DNA from: Lachnospiraceae bacterium UBA3282
Lineage (GTDB): Bacteria; Bacillota; Clostridia; Lachnospirales; Lachnospiraceae
Length of the DNA: 21,799 nt
Direction of reading: 5' to 3'
Assembly: GCA_002361735.1 (NCBI GenBank)
Contig: DETS01000036.1
Coordinates: 1-21,799 of the forward strand
The translations under genes and the position numbers were made by a program. Positions 6,793-14,257 of the stretch are shown piece by piece (position 1 is the stretch's first letter; every line of letters begins with the position of its first letter). The notes beneath the pieces are model-generated. The model worked only from the letters and a program-made list of their open reading frames with translations. It ran no database searches and was not told where the DNA came from.

Positions 6793-7626
6793 TTAGTTTT
6801 CCTTTAAGGAAATATAACCGGAAGGGAGTTTTCGCTTGCCGTCCCGCAGGGAAGCGAGCAGCTGATCTTCCATCAACTCGAAGTTCCTGGCTTTTCTGCG
6901 CAGAAGCGCCAAAAACTTATTATAGACCCAGAAGGAGTAAACCAGCACGTTGTTTACTTTTCCAAGCTTTGCCTTCGTGGTGTGTGCATAGTGCCTGCCG
7001 CCTATCATGGTTTTTTTGCCGGCGCGGATATAGTTGATTAAGTCTGTTTCGCAGGCAATATCTTCCTGCAGAACCGTGTAGCCGAGTCCCGCGCAGTCTT
7101 CTTTGTGGGAATCGCTGCCGCCAAAGCAGGGAAGGTTATATTTTTTTGCCAGCGCCATGGCACGCATATTGGAATCGGCATCTTCGCAGGCGTTATACCC
7201 TTCCACAAAATCGAATCTGCGGTAGACGAGTTCGGAAAACCTCCCGCGCAGCGTGTTGCAGATACTTAGGAAACGCTCGCCGCAGGGATGGGCAGGACCG
7301 AGGATGCCGCCGTAAAAATGCACGATCTCGATGAGCAGGAGCAGGGGCAGCCCGCGAAGCTCTAAAATCGGGAGGCTGACACCGGTGGGCATAATGACCA
7401 GAATATGCCCGGCGTTTAAGGTGTCGTATTCGATGCCTTTGAGGACGACAAAGTCCTCCGGTTTGTTTTTCAGTTTCTTATAATAACGGTAGGCTTTGTA
7501 GGAGTTGTGATCTGAAATCAACATTCCCTGAAAGCCTTTTTCTTTTAGAATCGCTATATTTTCCAAGAGAGCCAGCTTTCCGTCCGGAGAGCCTTCTTTC
7601 GTGTGACAGTGCATGTCCAACTTCAT
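6793..7626 (-). CDS. PHP-domain metal-dependent phosphoesterase
   Basis: This 277-residue protein is of the PHP (polymerase and histidinol phosphatase) family, hydrolysing phosphoester bonds with bound metals. Metal ligands are visible in order: MHCHT with His6 and His8, SDH with Asp39 and His40, GIEYD with Glu66, AGH with His74, AHPCGE with His113, and GSDSH with Asp172 and His174. This is a nearly complete PHP site. Length fits the stand-alone PHP proteins related to TrpH/YciV, but the substrate (nucleotide, sugar phosphate or oligonucleotide) cannot be told. It is the only - strand gene here, convergent with the CmpB-type gene and divergent from spoIIIAA. The start uses a GGGGA site 7 bases upstream, within a duplicated leader. 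Confidence 0.88.
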   Translation of the reverse strand: MKLDMHCHTKEGSPDGKLALLENIAILKEKGFQGMLISDHNSYKAYRYYKKLKNKPEDFVVLKGIEYDTLNAGHILVIMPTGVSLPILELRGLPLLLLIEIVHFYGGILGPAHPCGERFLSICNTLRGRFSELVYRRFDFVEGYNACEDADSNMRAMALAKKYNLPCFGGSDSHKEDCAGLGYTVLQEDIACETDLINYIRAGKKTMIGGRHYAHTTKAKLGKVNNVLVYSFWVYNKFLALLRRKARNFELMEDQLLASLRDGKRKLPSGYISLKEN

Positions 7627-7628
7627 GA

Positions 7629-7661
7629 TTTTTCCCCATCTATTGTTTTTCCCTATCTATT
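7629..7661. repeat. Tandem 16/17-base direct repeat in the leader of the PHP gene
   Basis: Two copies of TTTTTCCCCATCTATT (7629-7644) and TTTTTCCCTATCTATT (7646-7661) lie side by side with one difference and one spacer base. Read on the - strand they are AATAGATRGGGAAAAA, and the copy nearest the start supplies the GGGGA ribosome binding site of the PHP gene. The duplication therefore places two Shine-Dalgarno-like sites in the leader. Confidence 0.75.
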
Positions 7662-7739
7662 CTACCCCTTTTTCAGCGGAAATTCCACTGGTTTTTTTAG
7701 GCTGTAAAAAGGAGGGGCAAAAGACAATGTTTTTTAGAA

Positions 7740-7767
7740 GCATAACCCGGGCGATGCGTCATATATT
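7740..7767 (+). promoter_or_regulatory. Sigma-E-like promoter for the spoIIIA operon
   Basis: GCATAAC (7740-7746) and CATATATT (7760-7767) are separated by 13 bases. They resemble the mother-cell sigma-E consensus (KMATATT, 13-15 bases, CATACAMT). In Bacillus subtilis the spoIIIA operon is sigma-E dependent, so position and gene agree. The predicted start falls about 15-20 bases before the chosen ATG of spoIIIAA. Confidence 0.6.
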
Positions 7768-7791
7768 GTAATGAGACAAGGGGGGATGCAG

Positions 7792-8742
7792 ATGTGCGAG
7801 GAGGAGGTTCTTAGGCTCTTTCCGGAGAAAATCAGAGGCAAATGGAAAGAAGTGGCAGGGCAGGCAGAGAAACTGCAGGAGATCAGGCTGAGAGCGGGTA
7901 AACCATTGACTATATTAGTCGATGAAAAGGAGCGTTTTGTCGATCCCGGAGGGCGGATCGTGGACAGGCAGGAGGCGGCGGCGAGACAGGAGAGTGCGGA
8001 GCTGGAAGAAATCTTGAAGCATTTATGCCAGTATTCCATCTATGCCTTTGCGGATGAAATCAGGCAGGGATTTTTGACCGTACAGGGCGGTCATAGGATT
8101 GGTTTGGCGGGGCAGGCGCTCTTAGACGGGGAAAACCGCATCGTCAATCTGAAATACATACGATATCTCAACATCCGCATCGCGCATCAGGTCAAGGGGG
8201 CTGCCGATCCGCTGATTCCGTTGCTTTATGAGAGGGGCCGGGTGGTGAGCACGCTGCTGATCTCTCCGCCGGGCGGCGGCAAGACGACGATGCTGCGGGA
8301 TATCATCAGGCAGATTTCAAATGGGACAGCCTATGGGAGAGGGATCAACGTGAGTGTGGTGGATGAACGTTCAGAGATTGCGGGCAGCTTTTTGGGGATT
8401 GCCCAAAATGATGTTGGCACCCGCACGGATGTGTTGGATGGATGTCCCAAAGTGGAGGGCATGATGCGCCTTATCCGTGCGATGTCACCGCAGGCGCTGG
8501 CAGTGGATGAGTTGGGCGGCATTGAGGATATGCAGGCACTGCGGATGGCGAACGGGTGCGGATGCAGGCTGCTTGCTACGATACACGGAAGTTCTTTGGA
8601 GGAAGTGCTGCGTAAAAGTTACATGCGCTATGCGGCGGAAGAAGGACTGTTTGAACGGTATATCGTTTTAGACAGGACGGCGGGTGCACGGGGGATCGAG
8701 GGTGTCTATGACAGGGAAGGAAAGCCATGTTTAAGGCGATAG
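7792..8742 (+). CDS. spoIIIAA: Stage III sporulation protein AA, secretion-type ATPase
   Basis: This is the mother-cell ATPase of the SpoIIIA-SpoIIQ channel that links mother cell and forespore. It is related to the ATPases of type II/IV secretion. It has 316 residues. Walker A is SPPGGGKTT (158-166), the Walker B-like strand is ALAVDELG (235-242), and a VVDERSEIAG block (189-198) is characteristic of SpoIIIAA. Three in-frame ATGs occur at 7771, 7786 and 7792. I chose 7792 because the AAGGGGGG run (7778-7785) gives it normal spacing, overlaps or abuts the 7786 ATG, and follows the 7771 ATG. It overlaps spoIIIAB by 16 bases and is the first gene of the operon. Confidence 0.95.
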   Translation: MCEEEVLRLFPEKIRGKWKEVAGQAEKLQEIRLRAGKPLTILVDEKERFVDPGGRIVDRQEAAARQESAELEEILKHLCQYSIYAFADEIRQGFLTVQGGHRIGLAGQALLDGENRIVNLKYIRYLNIRIAHQVKGAADPLIPLLYERGRVVSTLLISPPGGGKTTMLRDIIRQISNGTAYGRGINVSVVDERSEIAGSFLGIAQNDVGTRTDVLDGCPKVEGMMRLIRAMSPQALAVDELGGIEDMQALRMANGCGCRLLATIHGSSLEEVLRKSYMRYAAEEGLFERYIVLDRTAGARGIEGVYDREGKPCLRR

Positions 8743-9242
8743 GGATCATCTGTATCCTGATCGGCTGTGTCGGTTGGGGAAATAGAAAAATCGGGCAGGA
8801 GCGGGAGCGGATCAGACAGCTTCATACCATGCGCCGCATCCTGGAACGGATACGGGCGGAAATTGCGTATGGGAAGCATACGCTGCCGGAAATCTGTCTG
8901 ATGCTGACAGAAATAAATGACATACGTTATCAAAAGTGCTTTCAACGTATCTATCAGGCGGCGTCTGTGAGCGGAAGCGGACTGCCTGCGTTATGGAAAG
9001 CGGAATTTGAGGCTTTTTTGAAAGACCAGCCGCTGCAGGAGGAGGAGCGAGAGCTGTTTGTCGGGCTTCCGGACAGACTGGGATTTCAGGAGGAGACGGG
9101 ACAAGCCGAAAGCATTGGACGGTTGGAAGAACTTTTGGCACAAAAGGCCGGGTATGCCGAGGAAGGCTGTGAGAATAAGACAAAAATGATACGCAGCGTC
9201 AGTATCCTGACGGGATTGCTTTTGACGATCTGGCTGCTGTGA
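8727..9242 (+). CDS. spoIIIAB: Stage III sporulation protein AB
   Basis: This is a mother-cell membrane component of the SpoIIIA complex, related to type II secretion GspF-like proteins. It has 171 residues. A hydrophobic N-terminus (MFKAIGIICILIGCVGWG) and a C-terminal membrane helix (about 157-171) flank a helical cytoplasmic middle region. LHTMRRILERIRAEIAYGKH TLPEI-type sequence (about 32-56) is recognisably SpoIIIAB. The ATG lies inside the end of spoIIIAA with AAGGA upstream. Assignment relies on both sequence and its fixed second place in the operon. Confidence 0.93.
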   Translation: MFKAIGIICILIGCVGWGNRKIGQERERIRQLHTMRRILERIRAEIAYGKHTLPEICLMLTEINDIRYQKCFQRIYQAASVSGSGLPALWKAEFEAFLKDQPLQEEERELFVGLPDRLGFQEETGQAESIGRLEELLAQKAGYAEEGCENKTKMIRSVSILTGLLLTIWLL

Positions 9243-9264
9243 TGGGAATGACCGGGGAGGACGA

Positions 9265-9459
9265 ATGAGCGTAAGTTTGATATTCAAGATTGCGGCAGTG
9301 GGCATCTTGGTGGCAATATTAAATCAAGTTTTAAAACACAGCGGCAGAGAGGAGCACGCCTTTCTCATCAGCCTTGCAGGGTTAATTCTTGTTTTAACTT
9401 GGATTGTTCCCTATATTTATGACTTGTTTGTGATGATGCAGGAGCTATTTGCATTATAA
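9265..9459 (+). CDS. spoIIIAC: Stage III sporulation protein AC
   Basis: This is a small 64-residue membrane protein with two hydrophobic helices, about 4-22 and 32-60. The first ends in VLKHSGREEHAFLISLAG, a motif shared with SpoIIIAD and strongly conserved in SpoIIIAC. It is thought to form part of the membrane ring of the SpoIIIA channel. GGGGAGG (9254-9260) sits close before the ATG. It lies 22 bases after spoIIIAB and 14 before spoIIIAD. Confidence 0.95.
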   Translation: MSVSLIFKIAAVGILVAILNQVLKHSGREEHAFLISLAGLILVLTWIVPYIYDLFVMMQELFAL

Positions 9460-9473
9460 GGAGGAAGATCCGT

Positions 9474-9860
9474 ATGGATATGATAAAGGCGGGAACGATC
9501 GGCGTGATTGCCATTTTGTTTGCGGTATCCTTAAAGGCTTATAAAGCGGAGTATGGGCTTTATGTGGCTTTGGCAGTCTGCCTTATCATGTTGGAATATA
9601 TCATGCGTTATTTTATGCAGATACTGTCCGGGATCGAAGTTTTGCGGGAGTATTTGCAGGATCATTACGGCTACCTTTCCTTGCTGCTTAAGGCGGTCGG
9701 GGCGACCTATGCTTGCGAGTTTTGCGCGGGTATCTGCAGGGATGCCGGTTACGGCGGTGTTGCCGGACAAATGGAGATGCTGGGAAAGGTCTATATTCTG
9801 TCGATGGGAATGCCGATTTTGATCTCCCTGATGGAGAGCATACAGACCATCGCGGGATAG
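9474..9860 (+). CDS. spoIIIAD: Stage III sporulation protein AD
   Basis: This polytopic membrane protein of 128 residues has an N-terminal half that resembles SpoIIIAC. Helices lie at about 5-20, 28-47 and 103-125. The ALLKAVGATYACEFCAGICRDAGYGGVAGQ-type region (about 70-98) is characteristic of SpoIIIAD. An AAGGAGGAAG ribosome binding site precedes the ATG. It is the fourth gene of the operon, and the AD-AE gap is 52 bases without another gene. Confidence 0.94.
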   Translation: MDMIKAGTIGVIAILFAVSLKAYKAEYGLYVALAVCLIMLEYIMRYFMQILSGIEVLREYLQDHYGYLSLLLKAVGATYACEFCAGICRDAGYGGVAGQMEMLGKVYILSMGMPILISLMESIQTIAG

Positions 9861-9912
9861 AGGACGGCGGCCGGAAAGAAGCAGCGGCAAATAATAGGAG
9901 AGGAGGAGAGCC

Positions 9913-10983
9913 ATGGGGGCAGGAGAGAGTGCTCTCTTGTGGGAGCAGATGGATCTGGATGCTGTTACGAGGGACTTTGAAAACCTGTTTCCGTCCTTTT
10001 CCTTTGACGGGGAAGCGGTGCTTGCAGATATTCTGCAAGGGCAGATTTGGGAGGCATGCAAAAAACTGGGGAGCGGAGTAACAGATGCTGTTCTATTTCA
10101 GAAGGGAGAGTATCGAACCCTGTTTTTTACGATTTTACTATTGGGGGTAACGGCAGCGCTGTTTACCGGTTTTGCGGACCTGTTCCGGGATCATCAGGTT
10201 TCCGATTTGGCTTTTTATTTTATCTATCTGCTGCTGATTGCAGTGCTCCTAAAATTTTTTACGGCCACGGCGGGAACGGTACAGGAGGTCTTGGGCAGTG
10301 TGACGACTTTTATCAAGCTCTATATCCCCACCTATATTCTGACGGTAGGGAGTGCCGCGGGAGTTGCTTCGGCATCCGCTTATTATCACCTGCTGCTGGT
10401 AGTAGTCTATCTGATCGAGTGGGGATTTCTGGAGATTCTGCTTCCCGTTGTTCAGGGTTATGTTCTGCTGACGGTGATCAACGGGGTATGGACAGGGGAA
10501 AAACTGGCGCTTCTTTTGGAACTCTTGGAGAAGGGAATCTCGGGCAGTATCAAGGTATCGCTTTGGCTGGTCACGGGCTTCAGTTTGCTGCAATCAATGA
10601 TATCGCCTGTTATTGATTCCCTGCAGTCAGGGACGGTCAAAAAGGCGCTTTCAGCATTGCCCGGGGTGGGCGGACTGACGGAGGGGATGTTTGAGATGGT
10701 GCTTGGGAGTGCGGTTTTGGTCAAGAACAGTTTGGGGCTTTATCTGACGCTGATTCTCATTGCGCTCTGTGCCGCGCCCGTCCTAAAAATTGCTCTTACA
10801 GCCTGTGTGATCAAACTGAGCGCGGCACTGATCGGTATCATCAGCGATAAGCGTTTGACGAATTGCGTAAGCCGTGTCGGGGAAGGAAATCTGATGCTCC
10901 TGAAATTGACATTGACCTGCGTGGGCATGTTTATAGTCCAGGTAGCCATTATCAGTTATTCCACAGGACAGCTTTTGCGCTGA
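9913..10983 (+). CDS. spoIIIAE: Stage III sporulation protein AE, without visible signal peptide
   Basis: This is the largest membrane component of the SpoIIIA channel here, with 356 residues and about seven or eight hydrophobic helices from residue 69 on. Recognisable parts are YIPTYILTVGSAAGV (about 137-151), the VVQGYVLLTVING segment and the C-terminal LLKLTLTCVGMFIVQVAI region. Bacillus subtilis SpoIIIAE is near 400 residues and begins with a cleaved signal peptide. This protein starts with a polar MGAGESALLWEQ and has about 65 hydrophilic residues before the first helix. An in-frame TAG at 9895 rules out an upstream extension. GGAGGAG precedes the ATG with good spacing. Confidence 0.94.
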   Translation: MGAGESALLWEQMDLDAVTRDFENLFPSFSFDGEAVLADILQGQIWEACKKLGSGVTDAVLFQKGEYRTLFFTILLLGVTAALFTGFADLFRDHQVSDLAFYFIYLLLIAVLLKFFTATAGTVQEVLGSVTTFIKLYIPTYILTVGSAAGVASASAYYHLLLVVVYLIEWGFLEILLPVVQGYVLLTVINGVWTGEKLALLLELLEKGISGSIKVSLWLVTGFSLLQSMISPVIDSLQSGTVKKALSALPGVGGLTEGMFEMVLGSAVLVKNSLGLYLTLILIALCAAPVLKIALTACVIKLSAALIGIISDKRLTNCVSRVGEGNLMLLKLTLTCVGMFIVQVAIISYSTGQLLR

Positions 10984-11026
10984 AAAGGAGACAGGTTGGC
11001 AGATAATAGGGGTGTATGGAGAAAGA

Positions 11027-11605
11027 ATGCTGCAGAATATCAGAGAAATCGGTATCTTTATGATCGTGGCGCAGGCAGTGGTACACTTTGCGCCGTCTAA
11101 GCAATATGAAAAATATATCAAATCAATATCGGGTGTTATAATACTGGTCCTTTTCTTAAAGCCCTTTGTGCAGATGGCAGGAGGACAATGGCAGCTGCCG
11201 TCTGCAGTCCTTGAGCGGTTGGAAGAGTCGGTCGGATTAACGGATTTTTCCGCAGCTTTTGCCGTGACGTCAGAGGGCGTGGTGGAGGATGCGGTAGTGA
11301 GTCAGATGGAGGAGGAAATCGCAGCTCGGCTGAATCGGGAGCTTGTGGATGACCCCTGTTTGGTGCGTCAGGTAACGCTCACATTGACAAAAGCGGCGGA
11401 GGATTCCGCAAAGGAGGGGTTTTCGGTGTTAGCGGTCATGGGAGAACGGACGGTGAACAGCGGAGAAATCGCAGTGAATGAGATTGTTGTCGGGGCACCG
11501 CAGACCAAGGAGGATGAGGAGCTGGAAGCATACCGTCTGCGTTTTGCCGGGCTTTTGGGACTGGATGAGGAGCGTGTGGAGGTGAGATGGGATGGGAGAG
11601 ATTAA
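11027..11605 (+). CDS. spoIIIAF: Stage III sporulation protein AF
   Basis: This 192-residue protein has two N-terminal membrane helices, about 5-20 and 32-50, and a soluble C-terminal domain. The conserved YIKSISGVIILVLFLKPF (29-46) identifies the family. I prefer ATG 11027 over an in-frame GTG at 11012, because GGAG (11018-11021) is spaced 5 bases from the ATG while the GTG has AGGG abutting it. The end overlaps spoIIIAG by 14 bases, so the two are probably translated together. Confidence 0.92.
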   Translation: MLQNIREIGIFMIVAQAVVHFAPSKQYEKYIKSISGVIILVLFLKPFVQMAGGQWQLPSAVLERLEESVGLTDFSAAFAVTSEGVVEDAVVSQMEEEIAARLNRELVDDPCLVRQVTLTLTKAAEDSAKEGFSVLAVMGERTVNSGEIAVNEIVVGAPQTKEDEELEAYRLRFAGLLGLDEERVEVRWDGRD

Positions 11606-12212
11606 AAAGAAATGGCAGCAGTTGACAGGCGGGAAAAAATTCAGGAAGGATCAATGTCTGATTCTTGTTTTGGTCGGTATGCTCCTATGCGTGATCTCTC
11701 TGCCGACGGAAAAAGAAAAGTCAAAGTCCAATCTATGGGACACAACGGATGATAAGATACAAAACAAACAAATGTTCGATTCAACGGAGGAGGCAGATAA
11801 CAGCAGTTATGCGGCACACTGGGAGGAAAAATTGGAGGAGAGTCTTCGTTTTGTGGAAGGAGCGGGACAGGTACGGGTGCTGATCACACTTGCCGGATCG
11901 GAGGAGCAGGTGTTGACCAGAGACGGCAAGGAGGAGGTTTCCGATACGCAGGAGACGGATGCGGCGGGCGGAAGCCGCCATGTATCGGAGACGAGACTGG
12001 ACAGGAGCGTGGTCAGGACCGTGGATGAGAGGGGGAAGGAAGTGCCTCTGGTGGTCAGGACGATAGCCCCTGAAGTGGAGGGGGTCGTGGTCATCGCGCA
12101 GGGAGCAGGCAGCGAGCGGGTGCGCAGGGACATAATTGAAGCGATTCAGGTATTATTTGAAGTAGACATGAATAGAATAGCAATAATTAAAATGAAAATA
12201 AATAATCAGTGA
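11592..12212 (+). CDS. spoIIIAG: Stage III sporulation protein AG, ring-forming
   Basis: This 206-residue protein has one membrane helix at about 21-37. A low-complexity linker rich in Lys, Asp and Ser follows (38-70), then the ring-building domain in two parts, LEESLRFVEGAGQVRVLITL (about 82-101) and the APEVEGVVVIAQGA...EAIQVLFEVDMNRI region. In Bacillus, SpoIIIAG forms large rings in the intermembrane space. The insert between the two halves (about 103-150), rich in Thr, Asp and Ser, corresponds to the region that forms the beta-barrel in SpoIIIAG. Confidence 0.93.
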   Translation: MGEIKKKWQQLTGGKKFRKDQCLILVLVGMLLCVISLPTEKEKSKSNLWDTTDDKIQNKQMFDSTEEADNSSYAAHWEEKLEESLRFVEGAGQVRVLITLAGSEEQVLTRDGKEEVSDTQETDAAGGSRHVSETRLDRSVVRTVDERGKEVPLVVRTIAPEVEGVVVIAQGAGSERVRRDIIEAIQVLFEVDMNRIAIIKMKINNQ

Positions 12213-12225
12213 AGGGGAGAAAAAA

Positions 12226-12939
12226 TTGAAAAATATGATCAAGAAGAACCAGATGATGATCACAGCGCTTGCGATTATGATCGCGGTGGCAGGCTACCTG
12301 AATTTTGCGGGGACAAAGGTAACGGATGAGGAGCTGATGAGTGTGAGCGGCGGGGTGGAGACATCGGTATCGACGCAGACAGACACAGAGGCGGATTATG
12401 CGGCGCTCCTGGATCTGTCCGACGAGGATATCGAGAAGGCGACCGGCGATATCGAGAGCCTGGACAGCGATGTGACCCTGGCAGGGGACGGCAGTGTGGA
12501 CGAGGAGCTTGCGCAGGCGCTCGCCGAGGAACAGATGGATGAGGTGCCGGGAGAAGCCGTATTTACCTCGGCGCAGACGACCTCAGCCCTCTCCGGCGCA
12601 AAGCTGCAGAAGGAACAGACCCGTATGCAGAATAAGGAGACGCTCTTAGAGATCATCAACAATGCCAATATCAGCGAGACGCAGAAGCAGGATGCCGTGA
12701 ACAGCATGATCTCCATGACGGATATCGCGGAGAAAGAAACAGCGGCGGAGATTCTTCTGGAGGCAAAAGGGTTTGACGACGCAATCGTCAGCATTGACGG
12801 AGAGAGCGTGGATGTGGTAGTGAACACGGCGGAACTGACGGAAGCACAGCGTGCGCAGATCGAGGATATCGTGATCCGTAAGACCGGGGTGAGCGCGGAT
12901 GCCATCGTGATCAGTACCGTAAGTCCCGATGAAAAATGA
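12226..12939 (+). CDS. spoIIIAH: Stage III sporulation protein AH, partner of the forespore side
   Basis: This 237-residue protein has a single membrane helix (about 9-28) and a C-terminal YscJ/FliF-like ring-building domain (about 130-235). In Bacillus it binds forespore SpoIIQ across the intermembrane space; many Clostridia use other partners. The middle (about 40-120) is an acidic, low-complexity linker. The TTG start at 12226 is favoured because AAGGGGA (12212-12218) is about 8 bases away, while the in-frame ATG at 12235 would be too distant. It is the last spo gene of the operon. Confidence 0.94.
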   Translation: MKNMIKKNQMMITALAIMIAVAGYLNFAGTKVTDEELMSVSGGVETSVSTQTDTEADYAALLDLSDEDIEKATGDIESLDSDVTLAGDGSVDEELAQALAEEQMDEVPGEAVFTSAQTTSALSGAKLQKEQTRMQNKETLLEIINNANISETQKQDAVNSMISMTDIAEKETAAEILLEAKGFDDAIVSIDGESVDVVVNTAELTEAQRAQIEDIVIRKTGVSADAIVISTVSPDEK

Positions 12940-12970
12940 GGCGGGAAATAAACTGCTACAAGTGAGTGCA

Positions 12971-12997
12971 TTGCGCCGAGTTTTGTGATACTATAGT
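12971..12997 (+). promoter_or_regulatory. Weak sigma-A-like promoter upstream of deoB
   Basis: TTGCGC (12971-12976) and TATAGT (12992-12997) are 15 bases apart, short of the ideal 17. TATAGT is embedded in a perfect 10-base palindrome, TACTATAGTA (12989-12998), which could be an operator half. The gap separates a sporulation operon from a nucleoside gene, so a promoter is expected here, but the match is weak. Confidence 0.35.
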
Positions 12998-13031
12998 AAA
13001 GTATGAGATTTTTTAGCATAGGAGGCAAAAG

Positions 13032-14186
13032 ATGAAAAGAGTTTTTCTGATCGTGTTGGACAGTTTTGGCATCGGGGAGATGGAGGATGCGGAGGCATAT
13101 GGGGATAAGGGAACCAATACCCTGCGCTCCGTTTCCCAAAGCCCCGCCTTTGCCATGCCGAATATGAGGAAACTGGGACTTTTTAATCTGGACGGCGTGG
13201 ACTGCGGAGAGAAAGTTGAGGCGCCTGCAGCGCGAATCGCCCGTATGAAGGAGGCTTCCAAAGGAAAAGATACCACGATAGGGCACTGGGAGATTGCGGG
13301 GATTCTCTCACAAAAGCCGCTGCCCACTTATCCGAACGGTTTTCCGGATGAGGTACTGGAGGCGTTTTCAGCGCGGACCGGCCGCGGTGTGCTCTGTAAT
13401 AAACCCTATTCCGGCACAGCCGTGATTCAGGAGTACGGCGATGCCCACATGAGTACCGGAGACCTGATCGTGTATACCTCTGCCGACAGCGTGTTCCAGA
13501 TCGCGGCGCACGAGGATGTCGTTCCGGTGGAGCAGCTCTACGAGTACTGCCGCATTGCCCGGGAGATTTTACAGGGAGAGCACGGCGTAGGCCGCGTGAT
13601 TGCCAGACCCTTTATCGGTCCCTGCGGCGGACAGTTTACCAGGACGCCCCACCGTCACGATTTTTCGCTGCTCCCGCCGGGGACGACCATGTTGGATCAG
13701 CTGAAGGAGGCTGAGAAATCGGTAATCTCCGTAGGTAAGATCCGGGATATCTTTGCCGGGAAGGGCATCACGGAGGGGATCTATACAAAGGGAAATGAGG
13801 AAGGAATTGAGCGCACGCTGGAATACTTGAAAAAAGACTTCGAGGGACTTTGCTTCGTGAATCTGGTAGATTACGATATGCTCTACGGGCATCGCAACGA
13901 TGTGGACGGCTACGCGAAGGCACTCGCCTATTTTGACGGGCGGCTTCCGGAGATCATGAACGGACTGAGAGAGGAAGATGTTCTGATGATCACGGCGGAC
14001 CATGGCTGCGATCCGGGCTATACGGTCTCCACAGACCATTCCAGAGAGTATACGCCCTTTTTGATGTATGGGAAGCAGGTTGCGCCGAAAAATCTGGGAA
14101 CCAGAGATACCTTTGCGGACATCGGCGCCACGGTGCTTGCTTATTTTGGAATCAAGCCGGCATTTTCGGGGACATCCATGCTGTAA
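13032..14186 (+). CDS. deoB: Phosphopentomutase
   Basis: This enzyme interconverts (deoxy)ribose 1-phosphate and 5-phosphate during nucleoside salvage and breakdown. At 384 residues it has the expected length. It belongs to the alkaline phosphatase superfamily: metal Asp10 in VLDSFGIG, the phosphorylated threonine in KDTTIGHWEIAG (79-90), RTPHRHDF, VDYDMLYGHRND and TADHGCDPG, all metal- or substrate-binding motifs of DeoB. An AGGAGG (13019-13024) precedes the ATG. No deoC, deoD or pdp gene is next to it, so it stands alone between the sporulation operon and prfC. Confidence 0.97.
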   Translation: MKRVFLIVLDSFGIGEMEDAEAYGDKGTNTLRSVSQSPAFAMPNMRKLGLFNLDGVDCGEKVEAPAARIARMKEASKGKDTTIGHWEIAGILSQKPLPTYPNGFPDEVLEAFSARTGRGVLCNKPYSGTAVIQEYGDAHMSTGDLIVYTSADSVFQIAAHEDVVPVEQLYEYCRIAREILQGEHGVGRVIARPFIGPCGGQFTRTPHRHDFSLLPPGTTMLDQLKEAEKSVISVGKIRDIFAGKGITEGIYTKGNEEGIERTLEYLKKDFEGLCFVNLVDYDMLYGHRNDVDGYAKALAYFDGRLPEIMNGLREEDVLMITADHGCDPGYTVSTDHSREYTPFLMYGKQVAPKNLGTRDTFADIGATVLAYFGIKPAFSGTSML

Positions 14187-14257
14187 AGGCCGATTCACAG
14201 GCCGGGATACAGAAGTAACAGGAGCACGCAGCAGCTTCGTTTTAGGAGGATAAAATC

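Noticed and set aside
7674..7699. Short palindrome CAG-GGA/TCC-CTG followed by seven T bases, terminator-like on the + strand
   Set aside because: The stem has a mismatch and only about 6 pairs, and no + strand gene lies upstream after the 6759-6792 terminator, so there is nothing to terminate. It could be chance.
9713..10081. Open frame overlapping the spoIIIAD end and spoIIIAE start
   Set aside because: It runs through both genes in another frame and encodes an Arg/Gly/Lys-rich chain with no hydrophobic leader, so it cannot supply the missing SpoIIIAE signal peptide.
12988..13012. ATACT/AGTAT stem followed by T6 after spoIIIAH
   Set aside because: The stem is only 5 A-T-rich pairs and would be unstable; the region reads better as a promoter-like site for deoB.
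12396..13286. A 296-residue open frame on the - strand opposite spoIIIAH and deoB
   Set aside because: It spans two well identified + strand genes and their gap, is rich in Ser, Ala and Cys as expected from antisense of GC-rich codons, has no ribosome binding site and matches no family.
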